From: Kineobactrum salinum
GTDB lineage: Bacteria; Pseudomonadota; Gammaproteobacteria; Pseudomonadales; Halieaceae
Direction of reading: 5' to 3'
DNA: 64,000 nt
Assembly: GCF_010669285.1 (NCBI RefSeq)
Contig: NZ_CP048711.1
Coordinates: forward strand, 1,488,001 to 1,552,000
This document shows, piece by piece, positions 36,006-45,288 of the stretch. The notes under the pieces are model-generated. The model was not told the DNA's origin. It was given only the letters and a program-made list of their open reading frames with translations, and ran no database searches. The position numbers were made by a program, and so were the translations under genes. Numbering within the stretch: position 1 is the stretch's first letter; every line of letters starts with the position of its first letter.

Positions 36006-37235
36006 TCAGATGGACCGATTGCCAGGCTCCGATCGCCACGCATGCCGCCCCAACATCAGTGCCGGGGGTGCCAGATAGAGCAGCGCCAGTTGCAGTGCCG
36101 CCGTCTGGCCAACCCATGGCACCAGATAGTCGCTGAGCGCGCCGACCATTAGAGGCCCCACGCCAAAGCCGACAATATTCAGCACCAGAAAGATCAGGGC
36201 AGTAATCATTGCATGGACCGTGGATGGCAGCGTCTGCTGCGAATAGCTGATGATAGGCGCAGCACATGCCGTGACCAGGGACGCTGAGACTGCGAAGCAA
36301 CCGAGTATTACCGCAGGTGAGTGACTAAGGAATGTGATCACGGCAAAGGGCGCGCTCACTGCGAATAGCGTGGCGGGTATCCACAGGTTCCACAGCAGAT
36401 CGCGACGGCTCAACCTGTCGGCGACGATGCCTACCACGATGGTAAGGACGAAGCCGCCGATGCCGTTGATCGCCCCGATGTAGCCGCCAGCTTCGGTCTT
36501 GGTCATGCCGTAGGACCTTATCATCAATGCCGGCAGCCAGGTCATCATGGCTGCAGAGGCAAAGACTGCCAGTCCGCTGCCGAACACATACCAACGCACT
36601 GCCGGAACACCAATGATTGTGCCCAGTGACTCCCGGAAGCTCAGATCCACCTTCTGCGTCCTCACTGCCCGCACAGGATCCCGCAGGATAGCCAGAACCA
36701 GCAGGCTCAACAGAATCGGAACAATTCCCACTACAATGAACGCCGTACGCCAGCCGTAGTATGTCGCGATCCATCCACACACCCACAGCCCGACAAACGA
36801 TCCTACAAAGAATCCGGATTCAGTGATCGACAATGCGGTAGTTCTCTGCGCGGGAGGATAGACGTCAGCGAGAATGGAATGGGAAGCCGGCACGCACGGA
36901 GATGCGCCGATACCAATACCGCAACGCGCCGCGGCGAGCTGCCAGAAATTCTGTACAAACCCGCATAGAACTGTCATCCCTCCCATGACCATCAGGGCCA
37001 TCCCGATCAACCTGCTGCGGTTTGACCGGTCGGAGACAAAGGCCATGGGGATGCCGGCAAGCACATAGACTGCCACGAAGGCAAATCCGGAAAGAAAGCC
37101 CAGCTGCGCATCGCTCAACGCCAGATCGTACTTGATATCCTCCAGCAGAATAACGATCGATAATCGATCGACAGCATGTATTATGATTATCAGCGTAAGG
37201 ATCAGCAGGGTGGCATGGCGGCGAATCGGCTTCAT
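36006..37235 (-). CDS. MFS transporter
   Basis: 409 aa with 12 predicted membrane helices. Helix 1 carries DRLSIVILLEDIK, the loop 2-3 signature is GIPMAFVSDRSNRSRLIG, and GIVADRLSRRDLL follows after helix 8. It resembles the anion:cation or sugar-phosphate-like subfamily that moves organic acids. The start overlaps the stop of the RidA-like gene by four bases, and both follow a TonB receptor. Substrate passage through the outer membrane (receptor) and inner membrane (MFS) in one operon is implied. Confidence 0.88.
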   Translation of the reverse strand: MKPIRRHATLLILTLIIIIHAVDRLSIVILLEDIKYDLALSDAQLGFLSGFAFVAVYVLAGIPMAFVSDRSNRSRLIGMALMVMGGMTVLCGFVQNFWQLAAARCGIGIGASPCVPASHSILADVYPPAQRTTALSITESGFFVGSFVGLWVCGWIATYYGWRTAFIVVGIVPILLSLLVLAILRDPVRAVRTQKVDLSFRESLGTIIGVPAVRWYVFGSGLAVFASAAMMTWLPALMIRSYGMTKTEAGGYIGAINGIGGFVLTIVVGIVADRLSRRDLLWNLWIPATLFAVSAPFAVITFLSHSPAVILGCFAVSASLVTACAAPIISYSQQTLPSTVHAMITALIFLVLNIVGFGVGPLMVGALSDYLVPWVGQTAALQLALLYLAPPALMLGRHAWRSEPGNRSI

Positions 37236-38392
37236 TTCCTGCTGGCAATCCCATCAACGGAGAGGAGCGCACCGGCCACAACAGGGGACAGCCCTTCGAT
37301 TCCCGTGGATGCAGGACCGGGATCACTCAGGCTCTCCATTCTTGCATTCAGATTATCGAGCCAGTTATCCAGATTCCATGCTCCCTCGAAGTAGGTTTTG
37401 ATTTTAACGAGATCGCCTGTATCAACGCCCGCGCGATTGAGTGTAGCCGCCAACCGGCGCATGACCACCCGTGATTGATTGGCGATATCTGTTGGATGCT
37501 GGACAGCGCCGGTTGCATCCAATGGAAATTGGCCGCTGGTAAAAACAAGATCAGCGCAGCAGAGCGCATCCACAAACGGCCATTCCACCTCCCCGGCAGG
37601 AGCGACAGCACAACCGTATGCAGCTTTTTCCGCCGTCGAACTGGAATTTGCGATCACTTCAAGCTCCACGGCAAAGTCGGGGGTGGCATTGCCGGGTACA
37701 ATCGCGGCATGGTATGTAGCGGGCACACCATGAAAGTATTGGGCAATATTACGCTCGATTCTTGCGCGTTCTTGCGGGCTCAGCTCAGCGGAGTAGTAGA
37801 CGTAAAGCCGGCATACATCGCGGGAGTGCGCATCCAGCTTGCCGAGTGTCGCGCACAAATCGTCGCAGACATCCGTCGCATCGTATCGAACCCGGCTATT
37901 TGCGAACACCCAGTCACCGCGCCGCACGCCACGTACCATACCTGTATCATTCCTGACACAAGCGCGCTGCCCACTGACCGCAATAGCGTCGATTTCGACC
38001 TCATGGCCAACAGTGGCAAAACTGGGAACGCGGGTCATCACAAGTAACGTGTCGCGGCATTCCGGGAATTCCTCGAGGATCATCTTGCGATAGCTCGTTT
38101 CATTGACTACCGAATCGCCCAGGTAGAATACTTGCAGTTGCGCCAGATCGGCCAGGCGATAATCGGTCCTGGCGACGAGCTCATAGACACTGCGCATGCA
38201 CGTGACCGTCTGCGCAACGATATCGCCCGGGTTGAGCACCTTCGCCTCTGCACCGATATCCATTTGCCCATTGGTGAAAAGCCAGTCACCGATGGAGACC
38301 GCGCGACTGATCTTGAATCCCGCTACTGCCCGTTTTACCATCGGTGAGGTACCGATATATTGGCGTATCGAGGTTGTTTTCCTGTTACTCAT
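37232..38392 (-). CDS. Protein with three tandem RidA/YjgF-like domains
   Basis: 386 aa, about three times a RidA chain. Domain 1 (to about residue 140) has SIGDWLFTNGQMDIG and VMTRVPSFATVGHEVEID. Domain 2 (about 140-260) has RRGDWVFANSRVRY and YHAAIVPGNATPDFAVELEV. Domain 3 (to the end) has CADLVFTSGQFPLDATGAV and STGIEGLSPVVAGALLSVD. The arginine that binds the imine substrate in true RidA (R in the last strands) is not evident in any repeat. Enamine deaminase activity is therefore doubtful; a ring-opening hydrolase or binding role is possible. The single chain may fold as an intramolecular RidA trimer. It lies 27 bases after the receptor gene. Confidence 0.8.
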   Translation of the reverse strand: MSNRKTTSIRQYIGTSPMVKRAVAGFKISRAVSIGDWLFTNGQMDIGAEAKVLNPGDIVAQTVTCMRSVYELVARTDYRLADLAQLQVFYLGDSVVNETSYRKMILEEFPECRDTLLVMTRVPSFATVGHEVEIDAIAVSGQRACVRNDTGMVRGVRRGDWVFANSRVRYDATDVCDDLCATLGKLDAHSRDVCRLYVYYSAELSPQERARIERNIAQYFHGVPATYHAAIVPGNATPDFAVELEVIANSSSTAEKAAYGCAVAPAGEVEWPFVDALCCADLVFTSGQFPLDATGAVQHPTDIANQSRVVMRRLAATLNRAGVDTGDLVKIKTYFEGAWNLDNWLDNLNARMESLSDPGPASTGIEGLSPVVAGALLSVDGIASRK

Positions 38393-38419
38393 CTCATTCT
38401 CACGCCTACAAGGAAGGCT

Positions 38420-40642
38420 TCAAAAATTGAAGCCGACCTTCACACCCCACGTCCGCGTTCTTCCCCACCATATATAGCGCGTATCGAAGCCGTTCCACGT
38501 CCCGATATAGGATGCATAGGAAGTATCCGCGACATTTTCTACAAATACCTGAAGATTAATACGATCATCATTATCGTTCCAGAACGCCCGCAAGTTAAGC
38601 ACACCGTAGTCATCCTCGGTATCCCGCTCGTTGTTATCCAGCTGGAAATACTGGCTGCCCTGGTAATTGAAATCGCCTTGCAGCGCAAATTGACCCGTTG
38701 AGGACGGAGAGAAGTCAAACCGGACCAGGCCGTTGATTGTGTAATTTGGTGTACCGGGCAGCTCATTGCCGTCGATCGGAGTCACATCGCCTGCCGGTCC
38801 GGTACTGTAGGTCGTCGTGGCAGGCGCATCGATCTCTGTCTCCAGTACAGCTATTCCCAGCTGCGTGGTAAGCCCGCCCATGAATTTACCGGTAAACTCC
38901 AGCTCGGCGCCATAGATTTCCACGTCCCCAAAGTTGAAAAGTCGCGCCACGGGCAATCCATTGACGACCTGGGTAACAGTTGCCTGCTTGTCTTCCACAC
39001 GATTGCGGAAAGCCGCTGCCGAAAGGCTCAGTCGCCTGTCAAGCGTCCATTTTGCACCCGTCTCCAGGGACATGCTCGTTTCCGGCCGGGTAGGTGCGGC
39101 CGCGTCGGCATCCCCAAACAATAAATTCGTATTGAAATCCGGCGACTTGTAGCCTGTCGCAGCATTGGCGTACAGGTAGACTGCATCGGCGGGATGCCAA
39201 TTGACCCCAGACTTCCAGGTGAACTCATTTACCGACACCCTGTAACTGGCGCTCGGCGCGGTGGCGAACAGGAGATCGAGCTCTTTTGTTTCGCGTGTAT
39301 ACCGGCCACCAAGCGTCACGCCAATCGTGGGAGACAGGGGCATATCAGCACTTGCAAATACAGCCGTCGACTCAGTCTCCACCGTGCCGGTCGTGTCGAT
39401 GGCGTCGCCAAAAAGCTCGGGCAGCGTACTGGTTGATACCTTGTCATCGTTGTAATAAAAGCTGCCCAGCACCCACGTCATGCCGGTATCCGCGCCGCCT
39501 CGCAATTGCAGCTCCTGGGAAAACTGCTCGGCCTCCAATGTATAAACTGCTGAGGCATTGCCCAGAAAGCCACCAACAGCGCTTCCATCGCCATCCTCCT
39601 GAAAGATACGCTCGTAATCGAGATACCCGGTAATGGCCACAAGCTCGAGTGAGGGAGTCAGGCTCCAGTTCAACTGCGCACCGTATTCGTCAAAGTCGAG
39701 GTGGTTGGGCATTCCATCATATTCGCTAAAACCGATCTCAGGGTCAGGCACACCGGCATCGAACCCGGTTCCGTTGACGCACTGGTAAGCGAGGATTCGC
39801 TCATCAGTGCATGGCTCGAGCGTTACGGGATCAAGCGCACCATGAGTGCCCGCCATCGGCGCCCCGCTTCGGTCCCGTGTGTGCGCCGCTTTCAGCTGCA
39901 GGGTCGCCTCGGACCCCAGGTCGAAGGCGATCTGACCTCGACCGGAAAGTATGTCCCGAGCCGCCCAGCGCCGCCCATCCGGTAGCGCCAGGTTTTTCTG
40001 CCAGCCATCATCCTCATCGTAATAGAGCGCGAGACGGCCACGAACTCCATCGGCCAGTGGGCCACTGACCGCAGCCTCTATCTTTCTGCGATCATAGGAA
40101 CCGGTCTCCCCCCGGAGGTAAGCCTCGAATGAATCAGTGGGCTTTTTCGTGAAGACCTGCACCAGACCCGCCGTGGTGTTGCGGCCAAACAGTGTCCCCT
40201 GAGGCCCACGCAGCACTTCCACGCGCTCAATGTCATACAGCGGCGCTCTCTGCAGAGCTCCCGCCCCATAGAAGATATCGTCTACAGCAAAACCGACAGG
40301 CGAGTCCGAGGTATCATTGAATACCTGAAGGCCGTCCCCGCGAATCCGGTAACGTGGCTGCAGACCGGTGTCAACGTAATTGAAATTTGGCGTCTGAATG
40401 GCGATGGCATCAAGGGTTCCAATTCCGACATCCTCGAGTTGCGCGCCGCTAAAAACGGTGGCGGAAACCGGCGTGGTCCCCAGATCCGTCTCACGCCGCT
40501 GGGCCGTCACCCTCACTTCCTCGATTAGATAAGCCCCGGATGCTGATCTCCCTTCCCGCCCCGACTCGGATTGGGCAACGGCGCTCATGCCGGAAATCAT
40601 CACCGAAGCAGCCACCAATAAACGTATCTCTGTCGCCTTCAT
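38420..40642 (-). CDS. TonB-dependent outer-membrane receptor
   Basis: 740 aa. The signal peptide ends SAVAQ. The plug has EEVRVTAQRRETDLG, PVSATVFSG, VGFAVDDIFYGAG, VEVLRGPQGTLFGRNT and AGLVQVFTKKP. The barrel ends in TWGVKVGFNF with terminal Phe. It is the first gene of an operon with the triple-RidA protein and an MFS transporter, and the shared AT-rich motif lies 53 bases upstream. The ligand is probably the organic compound degraded by the surrounding enzymes rather than iron. Confidence 0.92.
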   Translation of the reverse strand: MKATEIRLLVAASVMISGMSAVAQSESGREGRSASGAYLIEEVRVTAQRRETDLGTTPVSATVFSGAQLEDVGIGTLDAIAIQTPNFNYVDTGLQPRYRIRGDGLQVFNDTSDSPVGFAVDDIFYGAGALQRAPLYDIERVEVLRGPQGTLFGRNTTAGLVQVFTKKPTDSFEAYLRGETGSYDRRKIEAAVSGPLADGVRGRLALYYDEDDGWQKNLALPDGRRWAARDILSGRGQIAFDLGSEATLQLKAAHTRDRSGAPMAGTHGALDPVTLEPCTDERILAYQCVNGTGFDAGVPDPEIGFSEYDGMPNHLDFDEYGAQLNWSLTPSLELVAITGYLDYERIFQEDGDGSAVGGFLGNASAVYTLEAEQFSQELQLRGGADTGMTWVLGSFYYNDDKVSTSTLPELFGDAIDTTGTVETESTAVFASADMPLSPTIGVTLGGRYTRETKELDLLFATAPSASYRVSVNEFTWKSGVNWHPADAVYLYANAATGYKSPDFNTNLLFGDADAAAPTRPETSMSLETGAKWTLDRRLSLSAAAFRNRVEDKQATVTQVVNGLPVARLFNFGDVEIYGAELEFTGKFMGGLTTQLGIAVLETEIDAPATTTYSTGPAGDVTPIDGNELPGTPNYTINGLVRFDFSPSSTGQFALQGDFNYQGSQYFQLDNNERDTEDDYGVLNLRAFWNDNDDRINLQVFVENVADTSYASYIGTWNGFDTRYIWWGRTRTWGVKVGFNF

Positions 40643-41018
40643 GATAGTACACCCCCTGTTTCATTATCTGACATTCTTTCAGATGATTTTTCGTATGTCA
40701 ATATTAATGTATTGATATTTCAGATGTGCTGTTTATGGTTTTCTTGAAAGATGTGTTGGCTTGATTATCGATGCCCGGACGGCAGCGCGCATTCGATGCG
40801 GTGGCGGCCAACAAGACATTCAGCTGGTATATCACAGGAAGCGATGCTTATTCGCCGTACCCGAAGAAACCACGGGTGCCGAATGGACTCGGATAATTGT
40901 TGCCGGCAATCCACTCGCCAACCGGCGGCCTTTGTGATCTTCGGGAACGTTGTGATCTTCAGGAAAAGAGGGGAATAAAATGCGCCAATACAGCCACCGG
41001 ACGCATTAACGGTGGCGA
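40643..41018. other. Intergenic region between receptor and GntR genes
   Basis: About 375 bases. The right half shows nothing convincing. The left 100 bases hold the receptor promoter with the shared motif at 40695-40722. The only open frame of note (40751-40978 plus) has no ribosome-binding site or family features. Confidence 0.45.
40695..40722 (-). promoter_or_regulatory. Shared AT-rich operator/-35 motif upstream of a TonB receptor operon
   Basis: The site starts ATGTCAATATT and, after AATG, continues TATTGATATTTCA. TCAATA and TATTGA are inverted arms. In gene direction it contains TTGACA as -35, with AAGAAT 17 bases on as a possible -10. It carries the same TAATGT that is the spacer of the perfect palindrome at 41953-41980. 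Confidence 0.55.
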
Positions 41019-41729
41019 CTACATCCTCAACGGCAGGTCATTAAAATAACGGGTCTGTAGCAGCGCCTCGATCACACGCTGCTCGCTTTCTTTCACATGC
41101 TTCTGGAACCAGGCAGCGGCTTCATCCGGATTCTTGGTCAATGCGACGAAAAGCCCCTCATGCTCTTCAGCGGTCACATCGCCGCCCTTATACCCCCGTC
41201 CGCCTACCTTGGGGACGAAGTAGGCGACACGATTGCACTGATCAAGCAGCTGGTTGAGCACTTTCTCCAGTATAGGGTTGTTGCTTGCCGTATAGATAAT
41301 GCGATGAATCCTGTTGTGGATCTCGAGCATACCATGGGAGCCTGCATTTGCCCCGGTGACGTATTTTTTATTCAGCGCCCGCAACCCTTCCACATCAACA
41401 CGCCCGAAACTCGCACGGGCCGCCAGACCTTCGAGATAGGCGCGCATCTCGAAGGTCTGCCGGATGGTTGTCAGGCTGATGTCGGAAACATGGAAACCTG
41501 CGCGAGGCACCGGCGTTATCAACCCGTCGTGAGCCAGCAGTGCAAGGGCCCTGCGTACCGGGCTTCTACTGAGCTCATACCGTTCACACATCTCGGCTTC
41601 AGTGATGTCCTCACCCGGCACGATTCTGCAGCGAACTATCTCATTGTAGATGAGGCGGTATGCCTTTTCTCCAAGATCAGGCTTCGGTCCATTTTTATCA
41701 GCGATATCACTGGCTTTGCCTCGCATCAA
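41019..41729 (-). CDS. GntR-family regulator with FCD ligand domain
   Basis: 236 aa. The winged helix-turn-helix is ITEAEMCERYELSRSPVRRA with the wing LAHDGLITPVPRAGFHV. The FCD domain follows, with the usual metal/ligand residues in EIHNRIHRIIY, TAEEHEGL and KHVKESEQRV. FCD regulators are typically repressors released by a carboxylate intermediate. It is divergent from the ALDH-SDR operon, with a perfect palindrome between them, and is the best candidate for the regulator of the shared motif. Confidence 0.9.
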   Translation of the reverse strand: MMRGKASDIADKNGPKPDLGEKAYRLIYNEIVRCRIVPGEDITEAEMCERYELSRSPVRRALALLAHDGLITPVPRAGFHVSDISLTTIRQTFEMRAYLEGLAARASFGRVDVEGLRALNKKYVTGANAGSHGMLEIHNRIHRIIYTASNNPILEKVLNQLLDQCNRVAYFVPKVGGRGYKGGDVTAEEHEGLFVALTKNPDEAAAWFQKHVKESEQRVIEALLQTRYFNDLPLRM

Positions 41730-41952
41730 TCTCTCCTGCCGGCATGGGCCAGCTTGGAATACTTCGTAAAAACCATGGGGCCGTTCGCGCTTCCTGGAAG
41801 GCAGTCGCCAACCACACTGCTGATGTCATTGACCATTTGCCGCCGCGGATATTACCAAAGGCCTGTCACTATTTCACCTTCCAGATAAGCCTTCCGCGGA
41901 AATCTGGCAGCCAGGCAATTACCTCTGGCTTCATGCGTTGCTTGCGATGATT

Positions 41953-41980
41953 TCAATATATGATAATGTTCATATATTGA
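41953..41980. promoter_or_regulatory. Perfect 11+11 palindrome in the GntR/ALDH divergent region
   Basis: TCAATATATGA (41953-41963) and its exact complement TCATATATTGA (41970-41980) flank the spacer TAATGT. It overlaps the candidate -35 of the ALDH promoter and lies between two divergent starts. This is the classic place for an autoregulating repressor. Related half-sites occur at 31249, 40699 and 49992. Confidence 0.7.
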
Positions 41981-42004
41981 CTTCAGCCGATCGACTGCTA
42001 TGCT
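41977..42004 (+). promoter_or_regulatory. Candidate promoter of the ALDH-SDR operon
   Basis: TTGACT (41977-41982) is followed after 16 bases by TATGCT (41999-42004). The start of the -35 lies inside the palindrome, so a bound protein would block polymerase. Confidence 0.45.
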
Positions 42005-42084
42005 TGCCAAAGAGAGCCTGTTAAAGATCTTAATTCGCAGTCCGTTATAAATAATCGAGCAGATAGCACAAGGAGCGGCACGAC

Positions 42085-43515
42085 ATGGTTTCCAGCCACA
42101 AATACACAATGTTGATCAATGGCCAGCAAATTCAGGGCGCCGCTACACTTGAGGTGCTCAATCCAGCGACGGAAGAAATCATCGCTCATGCGCCAGACGC
42201 CAGCCGCGAACAACTCGATGCCGCAGTCGCCGCCGCCAACACGGCCTTTCTCCAGTGGTCCAGACGCCCGATCGCCGAACGACAGGCTTTGGTGAAGGAG
42301 ATTGCCAGATGTATCGAGGACAACAAGGACGAGCTCTCCAGGATCTTCATAGCGGAAATGGGGCGGTCGCGCGACGGCGCCGAATGGGAAATGGTCACCG
42401 CCGCGAACTGGTGCCGGGGCACCGCCCAGTACGACCTGCCGGTAACCGTGATCGAGGACAACGACGAACACCGGGTCGAAGTACGGCACACCCCCATAGG
42501 TGTCGTAGGCGCGATAACACCATGGAATGCGCCGATCCTGATTGCGATATGGAAACTGGCCCCGGCGCTGTTGGCTGGCAACACGGTGGTATTGAAGCCT
42601 TCCCCCTACACTCCGCTGACAACGCTCAGGCTGGGTGAACTGCTGCGGGACATTTTGCCGGCCGGTGTGTTGAATATCGTCTCCGGCGGCAACGAGCTGG
42701 GACAATGGATTACTGAACACCCCGATATCACCAAGGTATCGTTCACGGGATCGACCGCTACGGGGCGACGAGTCATGGAAAGCGCTTCCAGGACTCTCAA
42801 GCGTATCACCCTTGAACTCGGTGGCAATGATGCTGCCATCGTGCTGCCGGATGTCGACCCCAAAGTGGTGGCCCCCGCGCTATTCTGGGGAGCGTTCTTC
42901 AACAGTGCGCAGGTTTGCGTCGCCACCAAGCGACTGTATATCCACGAGGACATCTACGATGCTGTGGCACAGGAACTGGTGAAGTATGCCAGGACAATTA
43001 CCATCGGTGATGGTTCCCAAGAGGGTGTCGATCTCGGGCCAGTCCAGAACAAAATGCAGTTTGAAAAGGTGAAGAATCTTCTCGACAGTACGCGCGAGCA
43101 AGGCCACCGGTTTCTGCTGGGCGGCGAGGCTCCTGAAGGAAAAGGCTACTTCATCCCGGTTTCCATCGTCGACAATCCGCCGCAGGACTCGCGGGTGGTC
43201 ATCGAGGAGGCCTTTGGCCCGGTCCTGCCGCTATTGAAGTACAAAGACATAGATGAAGTAATAGCATGGGCCAACGATTCAGACACAGGACTGGCCGGGT
43301 CCGTATGGTCCAACGATCTCGAACAAGCACACGAAGTGGCAGGACGACTTCAGACCGGTACCGTGTGGATCAATGAAATGTTCGCGTTCTCGCCCCATGC
43401 TCCCTTCTCGGGGCACAAGCAATCCGGCCTCGGCGCAGAGCACGGCATGGAAGGCCTGCTGGAATTCACCAACACTCAGACCATTACAACCAGGAAGGTG
43501 CCGATGACGGCCTGA
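42085..43515 (+). CDS. Aldehyde dehydrogenase (NAD(P)-dependent, ALDH superfamily)
   Basis: 476 aa. It has the NAD-site blocks TPWNAPILIAIWKLAPAL and VSFTGSTATGR, the general-base Glu in TLELGGNDA, and the catalytic Cys in FFNSAQVCVATKRL. All are intact, so it should oxidise an aldehyde to the carboxylate. It clusters with the semialdehyde/benzaldehyde group in general pattern, but the substrate cannot be read. AGGAG lies nine bases before the ATG. It is followed by an SDR gene 50 bases downstream, suggesting an alcohol or ketone and aldehyde oxidation pair. Confidence 0.9.
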   Translation: MVSSHKYTMLINGQQIQGAATLEVLNPATEEIIAHAPDASREQLDAAVAAANTAFLQWSRRPIAERQALVKEIARCIEDNKDELSRIFIAEMGRSRDGAEWEMVTAANWCRGTAQYDLPVTVIEDNDEHRVEVRHTPIGVVGAITPWNAPILIAIWKLAPALLAGNTVVLKPSPYTPLTTLRLGELLRDILPAGVLNIVSGGNELGQWITEHPDITKVSFTGSTATGRRVMESASRTLKRITLELGGNDAAIVLPDVDPKVVAPALFWGAFFNSAQVCVATKRLYIHEDIYDAVAQELVKYARTITIGDGSQEGVDLGPVQNKMQFEKVKNLLDSTREQGHRFLLGGEAPEGKGYFIPVSIVDNPPQDSRVVIEEAFGPVLPLLKYKDIDEVIAWANDSDTGLAGSVWSNDLEQAHEVAGRLQTGTVWINEMFAFSPHAPFSGHKQSGLGAEHGMEGLLEFTNTQTITTRKVPMTA

Positions 43516-43565
43516 CCGATGGGGTGGAGCTGACAGGACAGAGTACGAAAACAGGGAAGCAGCAT

Positions 43566-44372
43566 ATGAGCGACCGCAAAAAGGAAGCCCGTCCGGATCG
43601 CCCCGTGGCCATTGTTACCGGTGGGTTGCAGGGGCTGGGCCTGGGCATTGTTCTTGAGATGCTTGGCGATGGCTTCGACGTGGCCATTATCGATCTGCCG
43701 GAGGACCCTGTCCTGCCGGACGAAGTGTCAAAGCTCTCTCACGGCGGAAAACACTGCCGATACTACCGGATGGATATTGCCGACCTTGAACGGCACGAAC
43801 CAATCCTTGCAGCCATCCAGGCAGATTTCGGCAGAATGGATTGCCTGGTGAACAATGCGGGAATTGCTGCCCGTCCGTTGACAGACATTCTCGACCTTGA
43901 GGTCGCGGCCTTCGACAAATCAATAGACATCAATCTGAGAGGCACTTTCTTTCTGACCCAACAGTTTGCCAAGAGGCTCATGGCCGCTGGCGATCCAGAG
44001 GGTGACGTGTATCGTTCAATCATTATTATAACTTCTATCCTCGCCGAACTGGTTTCGACGGATCGCTCCCAATACTGCGTGAGCAAATGTGCTCTCTCCA
44101 TGGTCACCAGGCTCTTTGCTGCGCGGTTGGCATCCGCAGGTGTGCATGTGCATGAAATCCGCCCCGGCTTTATGCAGACACCCATGACGGCCTCCGCAGG
44201 CAGCGACACAATAGAAACCTTGCTCGGCAATGGCTTTGTTCCGATTCCGCGCTGGGGCCAACCCGAGGACGTAGGTCGGGCTGTCTCGGAACTGGCTGCC
44301 GGACGGCTTCCCTACATGACAGGGCAACCCCTGTGGATCGCGGGCGGCCTGAATATTGCCCCGGCACTCTGA
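43566..44372 (+). CDS. Short-chain dehydrogenase/reductase (3-ketoacyl-ACP reductase-like)
   Basis: About 268 aa from ATG 43566. The in-frame start at 43524 adds an unlikely N-terminus. The cofactor loop is IVTGGLQGLGLG, followed by NNAGIAARP, active-site serine region IIITSILAE and Tyr/Lys in YCVSKCALS. RPGFMQTPMT after strand 6 is typical. It is a cytosolic NAD(P)H-dependent oxidoreductase acting on an alcohol or ketone in the same route as the ALDH. Confidence 0.88.
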   Translation: MSDRKKEARPDRPVAIVTGGLQGLGLGIVLEMLGDGFDVAIIDLPEDPVLPDEVSKLSHGGKHCRYYRMDIADLERHEPILAAIQADFGRMDCLVNNAGIAARPLTDILDLEVAAFDKSIDINLRGTFFLTQQFAKRLMAAGDPEGDVYRSIIIITSILAELVSTDRSQYCVSKCALSMVTRLFAARLASAGVHVHEIRPGFMQTPMTASAGSDTIETLLGNGFVPIPRWGQPEDVGRAVSELAAGRLPYMTGQPLWIAGGLNIAPAL

Positions 44373-44477
44373 CGATCCGACCTTCGTCTGATTGTGCACT
44401 CAAGGGCGCCGGAAAAGGCCCGCTTGAACACGATCATACATCTCTATAACATGTGCATTTTTCTATAGACAGGTAGC

Positions 44478-45245
44478 ATGGACAAGCAGACTACGCTCCA
44501 AACCGTTGAACGAGCGATTTCATTTCTGGAATTTGTCGGCACGGCAACTGAGCCCCCGAGTATCAGTGATGTCTCCACCGCCCTCGACCTGAACATAACC
44601 ACTTGCTATCACCTGCTTCGTACTCTGGTCAAACGAAACTACATCAAGCGTGATGCTGCGGGCCGGCTGGAATTGGGCGACGGCATAGGTGTCCTGTTCA
44701 GCGGCTACCAGCGCACCCTGGACACTGAAGAAACCCTGGAAAACGTGGTTAAACGCATCGCGCGCCTGACGCAGGAAACGTCCTTCCTGTCCCTCAGAGA
44801 GGGCAACAAGGTGGTGCTGAGAACTCTTCTTGAGGGCTCACACCGGCTGCGGGTAGCGGGGCTCCACGTCGGGCTGCAGGGACACGAGCACAGGCGGGCA
44901 GCAGGCAAGGCCGTGCTTGCCCACCTCGACAACGCCGGAAAAACTGCAATGCTTGAATCCAGTCTTGCAAGCATTCCTGAGCGTGAAAGTAAAAAGATCC
45001 GTAAATCCCTCGACAAGGAACTGGCGCAAACAGCCGCACGCGGCTGGTCTGTCGACGAGGAAACCAAGGAAGGCATCATCGCCATCGCCGCTCCCATATT
45101 CGATGCGTCTGGATCCGTACTGGGCGCAGTGGGCATCGTCACACCAAGATTCAGGATGGACGACTTGTGGGACAACTATCTCAATATTGTGATGACCGGC
45201 GCAGCGGAGGCCACCCAATTGCTCCAGCACGCTGCCGACGCTTGA
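44478..45245 (+). CDS. IclR-family transcriptional regulator
   Basis: 255 aa. The N-terminal winged helix has ISDVSTALDLNITTCYHLLR and the wing KRNYIKRDAAGRLELG. The C-terminal effector domain has GLQGHEHRRAAGKAVLAHL and GWSVDEETKEGIIAIAAPIF. IclR regulators commonly control aromatic and acid catabolism and respond to a pathway compound. It follows the ALDH and SDR genes by about 100 bases and is convergent with the cyclase-family gene. Confidence 0.9.
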   Translation: MDKQTTLQTVERAISFLEFVGTATEPPSISDVSTALDLNITTCYHLLRTLVKRNYIKRDAAGRLELGDGIGVLFSGYQRTLDTEETLENVVKRIARLTQETSFLSLREGNKVVLRTLLEGSHRLRVAGLHVGLQGHEHRRAAGKAVLAHLDNAGKTAMLESSLASIPERESKKIRKSLDKELAQTAARGWSVDEETKEGIIAIAAPIFDASGSVLGAVGIVTPRFRMDDLWDNYLNIVMTGAAEATQLLQHAADA

Positions 45246-45288
45246 CCCCCGCTCTAATCCGGTACCTGACAACCCGTTCCATCTCCGG

